Position numbers and translations under genes: made by a program. From positions 16,683,001 to 16,747,000 of the forward strand of contig NC_092673.1 in NCBI RefSeq assembly GCF_964355755.1: DNA of 64,000 bases, in the 5' to 3' direction. The notes under the pieces are model-generated. The model did no database searches and was not told where the DNA came from. It was given only the letters and a program-made list of their open reading frames with translations. Each line of letters opens with the position of its first letter. Positions within the stretch are counted from its first letter, which is position 1. The DNA is from Antedon mediterranea (lineage: Eukaryota; Echinodermata; Crinoidea; Comatulida; Antedonidae). Below are positions 29,076 to 38,543 of the stretch, in pieces.

Positions 29076-29672
29076 ATGAGAGTGAACGTTATGCAAAGTA
29101 ATATATCGAGTCTTGATTTGAGAATTCTACTTGCATCGTGTCCAGATGGCACGCATTGTTGCATCGACTGTTCTCGTCTTGTAGGTGTGGTACGATTCTC
29201 TTGTGAAAGTCAATGCGACTGTGCAATAGCAAAGCTGGGTATACCCTACGATCATCAATCGTTTGGAAACAAAACACATCCGAGCATAGCATTGGTGGCA
29301 AAACGCACAGCTCCGTTTTGTTCATCGGTCGTGATCGATGATGACGTGGCGGTGTTTCTGGACGTCAAACACATAGACTGGTTCACCGTTCAACTGTTGT
29401 GCATGTCTTTCGACATGGAAGCTGTCGTCGATCTGAAAGAGAAAACGTTAACCGTTCAAAACGTTATAATAGAGGAAGATGATAAAACAGATTTGGCACA
29501 TTTGAAAACAGAAAGATACACCTTAGCGATGCGCTACATTAAGAGCAAGGAGAAGAAGAAGAAGAAGAAGAAGAATAAGAAGAAGAGAAATACTAAAAAG
29601 AAGAACCGATTGTGGTATGAAACGTTTCGTTGTCGGATACGTGGTGACAGAAGTGACAGCGGTGGTCGTTGA
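29076..29672 (+). CDS. Hypothetical protein with lysine-rich tail, 198 aa
   Basis: Starts MRVNVMQSN; a TTG extension was ignored. The first 150 residues look globular and contain a dense cysteine group (ASCPDGTHCCIDC, SCESQCDC) that may bind zinc. The tail is almost pure lysine and arginine, made by AAG repeats, and reads into the next gene, which it overlaps by 56 bp in another frame. Coupling to the protease/scaffold gene suggests a late capsid-related role, but I do not recognise the protein. Confidence 0.5.
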   Translation: MRVNVMQSNISSLDLRILLASCPDGTHCCIDCSRLVGVVRFSCESQCDCAIAKLGIPYDHQSFGNKTHPSIALVAKRTAPFCSSVVIDDDVAVFLDVKHIDWFTVQLLCMSFDMEAVVDLKEKTLTVQNVIIEEDDKTDLAHLKTERYTLAMRYIKSKEKKKKKKKNKKKRNTKKKNRLWYETFRCRIRGDRSDSGGR

Positions 29673-30957
29673 CAAAGAATATGATGTAACGCCTGACGTG
29701 ATAGATCGATGGAAACTCATCGGATTGCCGGTTCGATGGAAACACGTGAAAGCACGTAAGAACGGTGTTGGAATACATTCATCGGGAGGCATCGGTACGG
29801 TTCTAGATTGGTGGCGAGACAATACACATCCAGACGCACACGAAGAAGGAACAGGTGCAGTGGCCGTTCTTATAGAGATCACGAATGAACCGTTTTTACG
29901 CAGTCCATTCTCACAGCATCTAAACTGTCTGTCACTCAGCTACAGACGCGCCGATCACACTAAATGCGTTGAAGTTTCTCTCGTGGAGACTGGTCAACGA
30001 AAAGGTACAGTGGCCGTGTTCTGTAGTGACGAGCGCAGCGCCAGACGTACAGCAGAAAAAAGATTCGGATATAAACGTCGTCGCAAAGTAAAAGAGGAAA
30101 AAGAAGGTGCAATGTCTGTGAAGAAGGAAGAAAATTTGCTGGCGGAATTGGAAGTAGTGAAAGATATGGCGAACACGTTACCACCGGAAAAACTCGATGC
30201 TCTACTCTCGCTGTTGAAAGACAAGGAAGAGAGCAACGTAAAAGACAAACAAGAAATCAAGGAAGAGGTGGATCTCTTGCGTGAACAATTCGGTGACTTT
30301 ATACTCCGTTTGAGAGAAACGATGGAGGGAAGACTCGGACCTGAATACAATAAGCAAATGAAAGACTTTAAAGCGGTGACGGATCGATGGGACACGGATC
30401 CTGGTATTGACGTTGCCGCCTCGTTTAAGGCCGCCAATGATCTCATCGATGATGCCACCTCGAACATGGCAAACAAGACCGAATTGGGTGATTTGCTCAA
30501 GCGCCGTTTTCCAAAAATGGAAGATCAAGTGAACGTTACAAACGCTACATCATTGAGCGAAATACTAGACATTCACAAGCGATTGTTGACAAAAAACAAC
30601 GAGAATACGATTAACGTCTGCAACGATTACTTCAAAACAGTCGAACAACGAATCAAAAATAATACAATGAACGATCATGGTAATAGAAAACGTAAACACG
30701 AAACGAATGAACCGCCAGAGAAAAAACTTAAAGCCACCGCCGCCGCCGCCGCAGCAGCAGCCACCACCACAGACGATGAATTTGAAAAACGTATAAACAG
30801 TCTCGAGAAACTTACAGAAATGTTGGGCAAACAACTGCTAGCCCCACCTCCACCACCACCACCACCACCATCACAGACAGTGGATGCATCGTTTGCGTTC
30901 AAAGACGACGGATTCAATTATTGGCAAGCTACTCATCAGAATTACATAATGCGATAG
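29617..30957 (+). CDS. Capsid maturation protease (assemblin) fused to scaffold
   Basis: The first ~150 residues match the herpesvirus assemblin pattern: a strand-rich start, candidate catalytic H54 in GIHSSGGIGTVLDW, the nucleophile motif CLSLSYRR (S106 or S108), and the diagnostic V-x-L-x3-G-x-R-x-GT-x-AV segment (residues 120-134). By eye, the position normally held by the second histidine is Glu119. The rest, about 150-446, is low-complexity and helical with Ala, Pro and Lys tracts, ending in a short aromatic tail, as expected of a scaffold that binds the capsid protein. The fusion would build and then clear the procapsid core. This is the strongest single marker for Herpesvirales here. 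Confidence 0.75.
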   Translation: MKRFVVGYVVTEVTAVVVDKEYDVTPDVIDRWKLIGLPVRWKHVKARKNGVGIHSSGGIGTVLDWWRDNTHPDAHEEGTGAVAVLIEITNEPFLRSPFSQHLNCLSLSYRRADHTKCVEVSLVETGQRKGTVAVFCSDERSARRTAEKRFGYKRRRKVKEEKEGAMSVKKEENLLAELEVVKDMANTLPPEKLDALLSLLKDKEESNVKDKQEIKEEVDLLREQFGDFILRLRETMEGRLGPEYNKQMKDFKAVTDRWDTDPGIDVAASFKAANDLIDDATSNMANKTELGDLLKRRFPKMEDQVNVTNATSLSEILDIHKRLLTKNNENTINVCNDYFKTVEQRIKNNTMNDHGNRKRKHETNEPPEKKLKATAAAAAAAATTTDDEFEKRINSLEKLTEMLGKQLLAPPPPPPPPPSQTVDASFAFKDDGFNYWQATHQNYIMR

Positions 30958-31292
30958 TTGACACTGAACCACGTTCGTTTTCCTTTCATCGAACGCTCCA
31001 GTTCATCGAACCAATACGGTATCTGCATCTCAGCCAGTGGCGGTGGTGATGCAAGATGATCAACATTCAACGATGATGATGATGATGATGGTGGTGCTGG
31101 TGATGTAACTTTAACTGTTGCATTTCGCTGACATTTCAAGTTCTTCAAAGAAGCGCATAGACTGTCAACACTCTTAACGTATCGATCGGTGGCCATAGAC
31201 ACGACTCCGTTCACATCGTTCTCTACAAAGTCATCTACTCTGTACTTTTCCGAAAAGAATCTGCATACATCCATTTGCGTACATCGATTCAT
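30942..31292 (-). CDS. Small hypothetical protein, 116 aa
   Basis: Started at MNRCTQMDVC (31292); a longer frame to 31517 would be antisense to the coding part of the divergent gene and is serine-repeat rich. The product has a helical N-terminal half, a Pro/Ser tract, and a C-terminal WFDELERSMKG segment. The 3' end overlaps the scaffold gene by 16 bp. Its size fits a small capsid protein, but that is only a position-based guess. Confidence 0.4.
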   Translation of the reverse strand: MNRCTQMDVCRFFSEKYRVDDFVENDVNGVVSMATDRYVKSVDSLCASLKNLKCQRNATVKVTSPAPPSSSSSSLNVDHLASPPPLAEMQIPYWFDELERSMKGKRTWFSVNYRIM

Positions 31293-31326
31293 CACAAACA
31301 CACAGGCGCACACACACACTTTAGAA

Positions 31327-32046
31327 ATGTCCACACTGCGTATACCCTTACTGCGATTGCCTATTTCTGACGACGACAATGATGATGATGATGATGATAA
31401 TGATAATGATACTACTTTAACAGATTCACGATTTACAGAGTTGAGTGAGAGGTACGCTAAGCTGATTAACAGTTTTAGATTGACCAGCGATGAGAACGCG
31501 AGGCTATCGAACGTCAACCGACAGTTGAAAAGTCAACTGGAAAGTGTTAGCGACGAACGAGACGAACTTCAAAATCGACTTGAAACCGATGCACACGTTC
31601 GAGATTTGCAAGAGGATCCATCGCCCATCGAGCAGTTGGTCGAAATGTACGCCAGCGTTGTGAACGTGCCCATAACCGAATTGAGGAACGAACGTACAAT
31701 CAACGGACTGTCAAGTTACTACGGCGTTGCTTTCTGGTTCCGCCTGTTGGTCGAAGAAACGTTCAATTTCCTCGATAATAAACTCAAAAAGCAACTGACA
31801 AATGAATACAATCTAAATTGCCACAAATTTGTCACCATTGTCGTCGAAAATGGAGTGACCGGTTCGCTGTGTCAAATGATTCGACAGTTGCAATTGTTCA
31901 ACTTAAACAAAAACAAACTAACCACCGAAATCAATCACAAAATAATTGCCAAGAATCTCTCTGATGAATATCAACGGTTCACCGTTCTGATTGTTCCCAT
32001 CGTTGTCAAGGAGGACGCGGCTCGTCGTACACAAACGTCACTGTAA
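31327..32046 (+). CDS. Hypothetical coiled-coil protein, 239 aa
   Basis: The ATG at 31327 follows a CA repeat; a frame to 31189 has no better start. After an acidic Asp/Asn run (GAT repeat) comes a coiled coil at about 55-110 (LSNVNRQLKSQLESVSDERDELQNRLE), then a globular helical C-terminal half. It lies head-to-head with the small gene starting at 31292, 34 bp apart, and overlaps the opposite-strand gene at its 3' end by 76 bp. No family recognised. Confidence 0.52.
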   Translation: MSTLRIPLLRLPISDDDNDDDDDDNDNDTTLTDSRFTELSERYAKLINSFRLTSDENARLSNVNRQLKSQLESVSDERDELQNRLETDAHVRDLQEDPSPIEQLVEMYASVVNVPITELRNERTINGLSSYYGVAFWFRLLVEETFNFLDNKLKKQLTNEYNLNCHKFVTIVVENGVTGSLCQMIRQLQLFNLNKNKLTTEINHKIIAKNLSDEYQRFTVLIVPIVVKEDAARRTQTSL

Positions 32047-33008
32047 GAAAATACGTCAAAGTAATGCACATCGTCCACGATGCATTCATGGAACTTGACA
32101 AACGGAGGTATGGACAGTGGAAACATCGTGGAAGCTTCTCTCGTGCACGCTTCCTTGATTTCAGGCGGCACTGCTTTTCCGTTCCATAGTACGCATTCTC
32201 TTGTCTTCCAAAGAACGATTCCTTCTACGCCCACGCGCTGTCGGTGATTATCGCCCGTGAACACTAGGTTTTGTTGCGGATCGTACAGACCGACATTGTA
32301 TTCATCGTTTGAAACGTCCACGCACGGACGCCATCTCTGGAACGTTTCGCAAAATCCACTGTATTCGGCTGCATCCAACAGTATTCCAACGCTTAACAAA
32401 AGACGAACGTCCCGGCGCACAAGCATCAACGATGGAATCAAGCGTATCAATCGCAACAGTCTGTGCTCTCTATTACTACTCGGAGAAACTGTCGAATCGA
32501 TTGCCAGCTTGTTGTCCAGAAACTTGTTGTACTGGAAGAAATCGTCTCGTTCTTTTTCGTTACAACACAGCGCAGTCATTTTCCATAACGGAAACATACA
32601 AGTCTGTGTTTTCACCATGTCCGAACGTGAAGCGAGTAGTTGATCTTCGTCGACAACAAGACGAGTGCGATGGCGTCGTTCCGCTTCTATCACTGTCAAA
32701 ACAATGGAAACTCCGTCATCGTACAACCGTTGGTTTTCACAGAAATTGTACACACGTGCGCCAAAGTTATGCCTACCGTCTCGAAGCTCTAACGCGATGG
32801 CAATTCGTCGAATCTCTTTAGGCGAGCACGTTCGAAACCAAAGTTCGAATTCATACGTATCCTGTTGGCTTTGATGAAATGATGCAGTGCTAGTGATCGT
32901 TCTCGACGTACCGCTGAAATCGGAAGCTATCAAATGCGCCTTTGTTGGAACGTGTGGCGATTTCAAACTGAGCGCAAACATAATTCCATAATTCACATAA
33001 AAAGGCAT
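31971..33008 (-). CDS. Hypothetical protein, 345 aa
   Basis: An intact frame with ATG at 33008, or a second in-frame ATG at 32981 (MFALSLKSP). The sequence is globular with no membrane segment or known motif, and the C-terminal half is strand-rich with several cysteines. It starts 61 bp from the divergent caspase homologue, implying a shared control region. Size and composition would fit a polymerase accessory or capsid-associated protein, but I see no evidence for either. Confidence 0.55.
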   Translation of the reverse strand: MPFYVNYGIMFALSLKSPHVPTKAHLIASDFSGTSRTITSTASFHQSQQDTYEFELWFRTCSPKEIRRIAIALELRDGRHNFGARVYNFCENQRLYDDGVSIVLTVIEAERRHRTRLVVDEDQLLASRSDMVKTQTCMFPLWKMTALCCNEKERDDFFQYNKFLDNKLAIDSTVSPSSNREHRLLRLIRLIPSLMLVRRDVRLLLSVGILLDAAEYSGFCETFQRWRPCVDVSNDEYNVGLYDPQQNLVFTGDNHRQRVGVEGIVLWKTRECVLWNGKAVPPEIKEACTREASTMFPLSIPPFVKFHECIVDDVHYFDVFSYSDVCVRRAASSLTTMGTIRTVNR

Positions 33009-33069
33009 ACTAATAATGATTGACGTTCAGATTGCACTCTGACGACTTGTGGTTAAATTACTAAATAAA

Positions 33070-33879
33070 ATGAACAGATCAGACAAGAAAAAATTGCGTC
33101 AAAATCGTCTCTATTTTATTCGTAACATAAACAGCATTAGAGAAGTAATGGAGAAATTGGTACAGAAAGGCGTGTATTCGACCAAGAAGATGGATGCAAT
33201 TTTATCTAACACGAACGCTCGTGAACGATTGTTGATCGACATCGAAACACGAGGTAGTTTTGCGTACAATGCATTTATCGATTCTATCCATGATGGCGGA
33301 TTGAACGAGTACAAGATGACTTCAAATCCGCGCGGTTTCACAGTAATCATCAACAATTATGATGATGATGATGATGATGATGATGATTGTGCAGCGCTTG
33401 AAAATGTCTTCAATTATCTCGGCTTCCAACTGTCTGTTAATCACAATCTGACGTCCATAGAAACGAAGACGTTGCTCACACGTCTAAGTGAATACGATCA
33501 CTCTAGACTAGATTGCATTGCCGTGTGCATTCTCACTCACGGTACTGTCAATGTCACTGAAATCGTCGACTGTTTCGAAAAATGTGAAACGTTGAACGGA
33601 AAACCTAAACTCTTTTTCATACAAGCTTGTCAAGTAGACGAAACAATTGTCGTGCAGCCTCAATCGTTGCCGAGAGGCTGTGACGTATCCATTACGTATT
33701 CGACCCTGGACCGTCAGTATAAGTTTATTCAGTCACTCTGTAAAGTGTTTCATTCGTATTCAACAAAACACGATTTAATGTCCATGTTGACTCTTGCCAA
33801 CGGAACAATTAAAAGCAATCAGGTGGCCGCAACCCAGCACGGTCTTTGTAAGAAACTCTTTCTACGTCCCGTGCACTAA
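33070..33879 (+). CDS. CARD-caspase homologue with altered active-site region
   Basis: A 269-residue protein. Residues 8-75 form a helical CARD-like prodomain. The caspase fold follows: RGFTVIINNY (88-97), an Asp run (GAT repeat), a helix, CILTHG with the catalytic-type H157, and FFIQACQ with the catalytic-type C187. A p10-like part continues with ITYSTL (208-213) and FIQSLCKVF (219-227). The glycine after the QAC motif is absent, and the segment between STL and FIQ is about ten residues shorter than usual, which removes the loop that carries the substrate-binding arginine. There is no clear linker for autocleavage. It could therefore act as a decoy at CARD platforms. Ends 3 bp before the polymerase start. 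Confidence 0.72.
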   Translation: MNRSDKKKLRQNRLYFIRNINSIREVMEKLVQKGVYSTKKMDAILSNTNARERLLIDIETRGSFAYNAFIDSIHDGGLNEYKMTSNPRGFTVIINNYDDDDDDDDDCAALENVFNYLGFQLSVNHNLTSIETKTLLTRLSEYDHSRLDCIAVCILTHGTVNVTEIVDCFEKCETLNGKPKLFFIQACQVDETIVVQPQSLPRGCDVSITYSTLDRQYKFIQSLCKVFHSYSTKHDLMSMLTLANGTIKSNQVAATQHGLCKKLFLRPVH

Positions 33880-33882
33880 AAC

Positions 33883-36123
33883 ATGCATGCCTACTTTACA
33901 CGAGTGAAATACTGCCAGAAAAAACTGACAATTCGTTGTACAGACCCGATCGGACGACGTTTGTCGCTGCAGACAAGCAATGTTGAATTCGTCGAATACG
34001 TTGAAGATGACGTGTGCGGTGACTGTGTAATGAGCAGAGGTGACAAATACGTAGCATCGAATCGAAAATACAGAAAAGTTGTATCAAACAACAGAAAGAG
34101 AATGATAAACGCTTTCGGCAATCTTCCATCTGTCGACGACGATCTGGACGCTCAGTGTGCAGTCGGTGTACACGGATGTGCATGGCATCGATACTCGTTG
34201 AATGAGCATGGATTCGTTTCGAACGTACACTATGATGAGCAAGTGCACTTTGAATGCGAAAAAATACATCCTGTAAAACTGTCCGTTCTCTACTTGATCA
34301 TTAGATTGAACGTATACGGACGAATCATTGCGGCACTGTCTTACGACGGTACGAGTGTTGTACAAGCAGCAACAACAGACGACAATGAACGAAGCATACT
34401 GCTTGGAATCATAAAATCTTTCGATTCAGTTGACGTGCTCGTCTATCACGGAGAATGGGTGAGAGCGAGCATACGAGCACGATGTAAGACATTGAACGTG
34501 CCGATCGATAGCATGCCCATTTGTCTAGACACCACGAACGATGCGCGCACGTTATGTTGTGATCCAAACTCCCTGTACGAGTACGTTGGTAGACGATCCT
34601 GTTTCGAGTTGATGGCCAGCGTATCGGACGGGGCCATGCAAGACGACGCGTCTCTTTTGCCAGAATATTGCAAACAGGTAGAATCGAAAAAATTGATTGA
34701 TACACTGATGAACGTGTCTAGACTCGTCGGAGTGTTCCCGAACGCATCGAGAACGCAGGTGCTCTCATCCCTGCTTTGCCGCGAGGCTATACGTCGACAA
34801 ACTGTTTTCCCAAACACTCGTCGTAGAAAATCGACGCGAGACGTTAAAGGTGGTCTTGTACTGGAAACTGTACCCGATATTCACGAACACGTAGAAGTGT
34901 ACGATTTCAAATCCTACTATCCACGCTTTATAGTAGACAAGAATGTAGACTATTCAACAATGTGTGAGGACGGTTCTTTTGTCGATCGGAACGTACGCGA
35001 AGGTCTTTTGCCGTCTATCATGAAGAGACTGGTGTTGGGGCGAGATGCTCATCCGCAGCACGCGACTGCCTACAAACGAGCCGCCAACGAATGCATAGGG
35101 TGTCTAGTAATTACCGGCAGTGTTCAACTGTACAACTACGTGACCTCGAAATGCAGACAGCAACTTTGTCGTCTAAAGAAATGCGCCGAAGATAACGGAG
35201 CTCGCGTTCTGTACGGAGACACGGATTCATTGTTTGTGAAACTAGCTGATGATTGTTGCAGCAGCAGAAAACGTTTGGAAGAAAGATTTGCGCAGGTTAT
35301 AGGCGGCGGCGGCGGCGGCGGTGATAGCTGGCAGAAATTTGTACACAGAGAGACACTCTGTCGATTGTTATTGACCAACAAGAAGAAAAGGTACGCGTGT
35401 TTGCACGCCGACGGGAACATCAGCACCACTGGCATGTTCACCTTAAAATGTGACGTTGAACCATTACTTACAGAACTGGATAAAAACTTTGTTGAAACTG
35501 CTCTGAAGGAACGCGATTGCAACGCGGCCATAGATACGTGCATCGACATCATGCAAACACTTGTCTGTAAACTGAAAGACTCGCAGCAAGTAGACGAGCT
35601 AATGATGCGTAGAGTGTCCAAGAAAGAGACTAGCTCTGCCGCGTACAAGCAAATGTGCATCGCCTTTGGACTGTATCGACAAGTGCCCTACTACATCCGA
35701 CATAACGGAGTGGCGTATCATCCGTTGGCTGCTGCCTGTTGCAATTCGACAGTGGACGCAACCGATCTACTAAGAGGTCTAAGAAAACGTTGTCGCATTG
35801 ATACAGATTCCGTGCTGGGCGTTCTCGTTTCTTCTTCTTACAACAACAATATCATAAGTATACAAGAACGAATGGATAAGATGTACGCTATGATTGCAAA
35901 CGTTCCATTGCATCTCTCTCGCGCGAAAACATATGAGCAGCAGCAGCAGACAACAAATGTGGACTGTTGCGCTAAAGTTGTATGCACAACGAGCCAAGAA
36001 GAACGTCAGGTTAGAAAGAACGAGCACGTTTTTAGCAGCGTGCAAGAAGAAGATAAAAGAATACTGTTTATTGTACGCTGTCACGATGCCCTTTGTAAAC
36101 GGGCACATGCTTTCTGCGCTTGA
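33883..36123 (+). CDS. Family B DNA polymerase, compact
   Basis: A 746-residue polymerase with motif A at VYDFKSYYP (about 339-347), motif B around YKRAANECIG (about 388-397), motif C at YGDTDS (about 444-449) and the KKRY motif at about 501-504. It would copy the viral genome. Upstream of motif A only a weak trace of the exonuclease domain is seen (VDVLVYHGEW, about 185-194), and the expected first exonuclease motif with paired acidic residues was not found. It is several hundred residues shorter than herpesvirus polymerases I know. Three bases separate it from the caspase homologue, so both probably share a transcript. AATAAA follows at 36129. Confidence 0.82.
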   Translation: MHAYFTRVKYCQKKLTIRCTDPIGRRLSLQTSNVEFVEYVEDDVCGDCVMSRGDKYVASNRKYRKVVSNNRKRMINAFGNLPSVDDDLDAQCAVGVHGCAWHRYSLNEHGFVSNVHYDEQVHFECEKIHPVKLSVLYLIIRLNVYGRIIAALSYDGTSVVQAATTDDNERSILLGIIKSFDSVDVLVYHGEWVRASIRARCKTLNVPIDSMPICLDTTNDARTLCCDPNSLYEYVGRRSCFELMASVSDGAMQDDASLLPEYCKQVESKKLIDTLMNVSRLVGVFPNASRTQVLSSLLCREAIRRQTVFPNTRRRKSTRDVKGGLVLETVPDIHEHVEVYDFKSYYPRFIVDKNVDYSTMCEDGSFVDRNVREGLLPSIMKRLVLGRDAHPQHATAYKRAANECIGCLVITGSVQLYNYVTSKCRQQLCRLKKCAEDNGARVLYGDTDSLFVKLADDCCSSRKRLEERFAQVIGGGGGGGDSWQKFVHRETLCRLLLTNKKKRYACLHADGNISTTGMFTLKCDVEPLLTELDKNFVETALKERDCNAAIDTCIDIMQTLVCKLKDSQQVDELMMRRVSKKETSSAAYKQMCIAFGLYRQVPYYIRHNGVAYHPLAAACCNSTVDATDLLRGLRKRCRIDTDSVLGVLVSSSYNNNIISIQERMDKMYAMIANVPLHLSRAKTYEQQQQTTNVDCCAKVVCTTSQEERQVRKNEHVFSSVQEEDKRILFIVRCHDALCKRAHAFCA

Positions 36124-36194
36124 AAAAAAAATAAATAAAATTCAATAATAAATAAACAACTTGTTTGTTTTTTTTTCTTTGTGGTTTTTTATTC

Positions 36195-37331
36195 TCACAA
36201 TACATTGCAATTACACGAGTAACTTGCGTCCATGTCTTCTACACCGAGTGTAACATTGTCCAACAGTCTACGTCGGCCAATAAACGATGGTGGGTTCACG
36301 ACTTCATCGCCGGTACGCAGACAACGTCTAAGTCTGTCTCGTTTGATTTTGTTCTCGTCAATACACAAATCATCACTATCATCACATTCGTTGTGCCGGC
36401 CCAAAAATAGAGAAAACACACTCTCGGTGCTTGCTCTGTCCGGTTCGTGTAACACGGTTGATTCGGTTACGCACGGAGGCAACGTGATTCCAATGGCACC
36501 TAATCGTTTCCATACACTCGGTTGAAATATGTCGGCACTTGACGTGAACGCCGTACTGCGATCATTCACTTCTGTGAGTAATCGTAACGGACATACAAAC
36601 TGCGAGAATACTGTATCGATGTACTGACGATACTGATACCAATTTCGTAACGGATTGCGCCTATTCAACGACACGTCTGAAATGAACGCTCGAACGTCAG
36701 TGTCGGCCAATTCGAAATCTAATACAGTCCGGTTACCGTCATCCTCCTCCTCCTCCTCCTCCTCATTCTCTTGACCAAGAAAAACCAAGTCTCGAGATCG
36801 ATTGGCAAGATCTACAAACATGTCGTTCATCGTTTGCAACGAGAAAACGGCTGTAAGAAAGTCAGCGTTTAACCATCGAATCGGTTCGTTGACTCGAGCT
36901 TTAAGAAATTTCGGCCGATTACCCGTTTGTATATCACCTCCTACGTACAATTGATCGAGACACGTCTTCAGAATGCGCGCACAATCAGACGCTTGCGAGC
37001 CCTGATTGTACGATAAACACAAGTGTCGGAATATTCTCATGAGAAGCTCAAAGTAAGGATTGTCCGAACCGTAACGTTTACCATCAAAGTACCATTGAAA
37101 CGTTGCAACAGTGTCTATAGTGTACGATCCAACGAACATTCGCCAATCGTGCATCGAGTCTAGCGTACGAAATAGATCCATAAATTGTGTAAAATCGTCT
37201 AATCTAGCCATCCATAAACGTTCAGTTTTTTTGTCATCATCGTCTACAGTCAAAAGTTTCGACCAAGAAACGTGCACGGCAGGTGATGGAAGTCCGAGTC
37301 TCAACACACACACTGTCTTTAACAATTCCAT
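36195..37331 (-). CDS. Hypothetical protein, 378 aa
   Basis: Started at MELLKTVCVLRLG (37331). The protein is globular and helical, with an acidic run (GAG repeat) near 200 and a basic region near the C-terminus that ends in a Cys pair (SCNCN). No family recognised. It converges with the polymerase gene across 71 bp and is the last of three minus-strand genes that may form one transcription unit (38543 to 36195). Confidence 0.52.
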   Translation of the reverse strand: MELLKTVCVLRLGLPSPAVHVSWSKLLTVDDDDKKTERLWMARLDDFTQFMDLFRTLDSMHDWRMFVGSYTIDTVATFQWYFDGKRYGSDNPYFELLMRIFRHLCLSYNQGSQASDCARILKTCLDQLYVGGDIQTGNRPKFLKARVNEPIRWLNADFLTAVFSLQTMNDMFVDLANRSRDLVFLGQENEEEEEEEDDGNRTVLDFELADTDVRAFISDVSLNRRNPLRNWYQYRQYIDTVFSQFVCPLRLLTEVNDRSTAFTSSADIFQPSVWKRLGAIGITLPPCVTESTVLHEPDRASTESVFSLFLGRHNECDDSDDLCIDENKIKRDRLRRCLRTGDEVVNPPSFIGRRRLLDNVTLGVEDMDASYSCNCNVL

Positions 37332-37383
37332 AATACACACAACAACAAACAAACAAAAAAACACTGTATTACATAAACATTTA

Positions 37384-37566
37384 TTATTTATTTCTTATAC
37401 ACATTTTCGTAAATGTTGAAAGTAAATGTTTTTCGTGTTTGTATTCTGCTAAAATCTCTTCTACTCTACAAACTAATTGTTTGTTTACGTCAGTTTTTTG
37501 GTGAAGTTGTTCCAATACACGATACAGGTCATGCACTGGCATCTGAATACATGCTTCCAAGTTCAT
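37384..37566 (-). CDS. Small helical protein, 60 aa
   Basis: A short frame with ATG at 37566; heptad-like leucines (LYRVLEQLHQ, LVCRVEEILAEY) suggest a coiled coil or helical hairpin. It fits snugly between two minus-strand genes on the same strand. The size allows chance, so confidence is low. Confidence 0.35.
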   Translation of the reverse strand: MNLEACIQMPVHDLYRVLEQLHQKTDVNKQLVCRVEEILAEYKHEKHLLSTFTKMCIRNK

Positions 37567-37708
37567 TTTTTTTCCTAATTTTTTTTTTCTACTTCATCAT
37601 AAATATCATCATATGATTTTTTTGTTTTTATTTTGTTTTTGCATTCTTCTCTTGTAGAGTAGCGATGATCCGAGTTGTATAATGAATACGTCGTTCATGA
37701 CACATTTT

Positions 37709-37757
37709 CCACCACCACCACCACCACCACCACCACCACCAACAACAACAACAACGG
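37709..37757. repeat. (ACC)n and (AAC)n microsatellite
   Basis: Adjacent trinucleotide runs lie just past the stop of the gene ending at 37764, between that gene and the small frame at 37566. Confidence 0.85.
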
Positions 37758-37763
37758 CTTGAG

Positions 37764-38543
37764 TCATTTCAATTGATAGCGTTTTCGTTTGCTGCCAGAT
37801 CGTTTACGGCACATGTAATGGAATGCTACATTGATTTGCAACAGTTTCTGATCAGTCAACGGTTTACCGTACTGCAGTTCATGTTCCATAGACAGTCGAC
37901 AGTCAACTGAATCGAAATCGTTGATGTGTCTTAGAATTGTATCGAGAAATATGCGGCCGGTACGTTTGAGTGAATCGACCGTTTGAAATTGCGTGTTGCA
38001 ACGGAGTGACGGTGAAAACAGTTGAAACTTTCGATTGCGTCCGTCTCCTCCGTCCTTGCGATCGTTTGAGATTGTAAACTTGATGGATGGGAAACGATCG
38101 TTACTGTCCACCGACTGAGATTCGTTCAACTTGAGGCGTTCCACAACAACCGATGGATTGTCTCGAATTCCATAAATTCTTCCCGCGTGATTCAGGTTAT
38201 TTGTAGACGTGTGCATCGGAACGCTCTTGAACTTTCCCCATAACAGTGTCTGATGAAATTGATAATTCAATGACGTTTTTGTTCGTACGTTGAAATTTCC
38301 TCTCGTCGTAATGTTTGTCGAGCCGGTGGATGCAAACGACAAGGCGGTGGATCCTCGACATAACGGCGATTGAAATTCTACCATGTCGTCTTGTAATTTG
38401 GTTCCTCGCATGTGTATGGAATGTGTCTTTTCACGTTTGTCGTACGCGTATCGATGAGCAATGTTCTGCGACGACACCACGTTCACTAGGAAGAAATTGA
38501 TGGCAGCTGTTTTACACGTAGATTCGACTTGGACGTGCACCAT
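37764..38543 (-). CDS. Hypothetical protein, 259 aa
   Basis: An intact frame with ATG at 38543 that overlaps the end of the kinase-like gene by 58 bp in another frame. The sequence is strand-rich with no membrane segment; the C-terminus RKRSGSKRKRYQLK looks like a nuclear localisation signal. Being linked to the kinase by overlap, it was probably co-transcribed. Function unknown. Confidence 0.52.
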   Translation of the reverse strand: MVHVQVESTCKTAAINFFLVNVVSSQNIAHRYAYDKREKTHSIHMRGTKLQDDMVEFQSPLCRGSTALSFASTGSTNITTRGNFNVRTKTSLNYQFHQTLLWGKFKSVPMHTSTNNLNHAGRIYGIRDNPSVVVERLKLNESQSVDSNDRFPSIKFTISNDRKDGGDGRNRKFQLFSPSLRCNTQFQTVDSLKRTGRIFLDTILRHINDFDSVDCRLSMEHELQYGKPLTDQKLLQINVAFHYMCRKRSGSKRKRYQLK

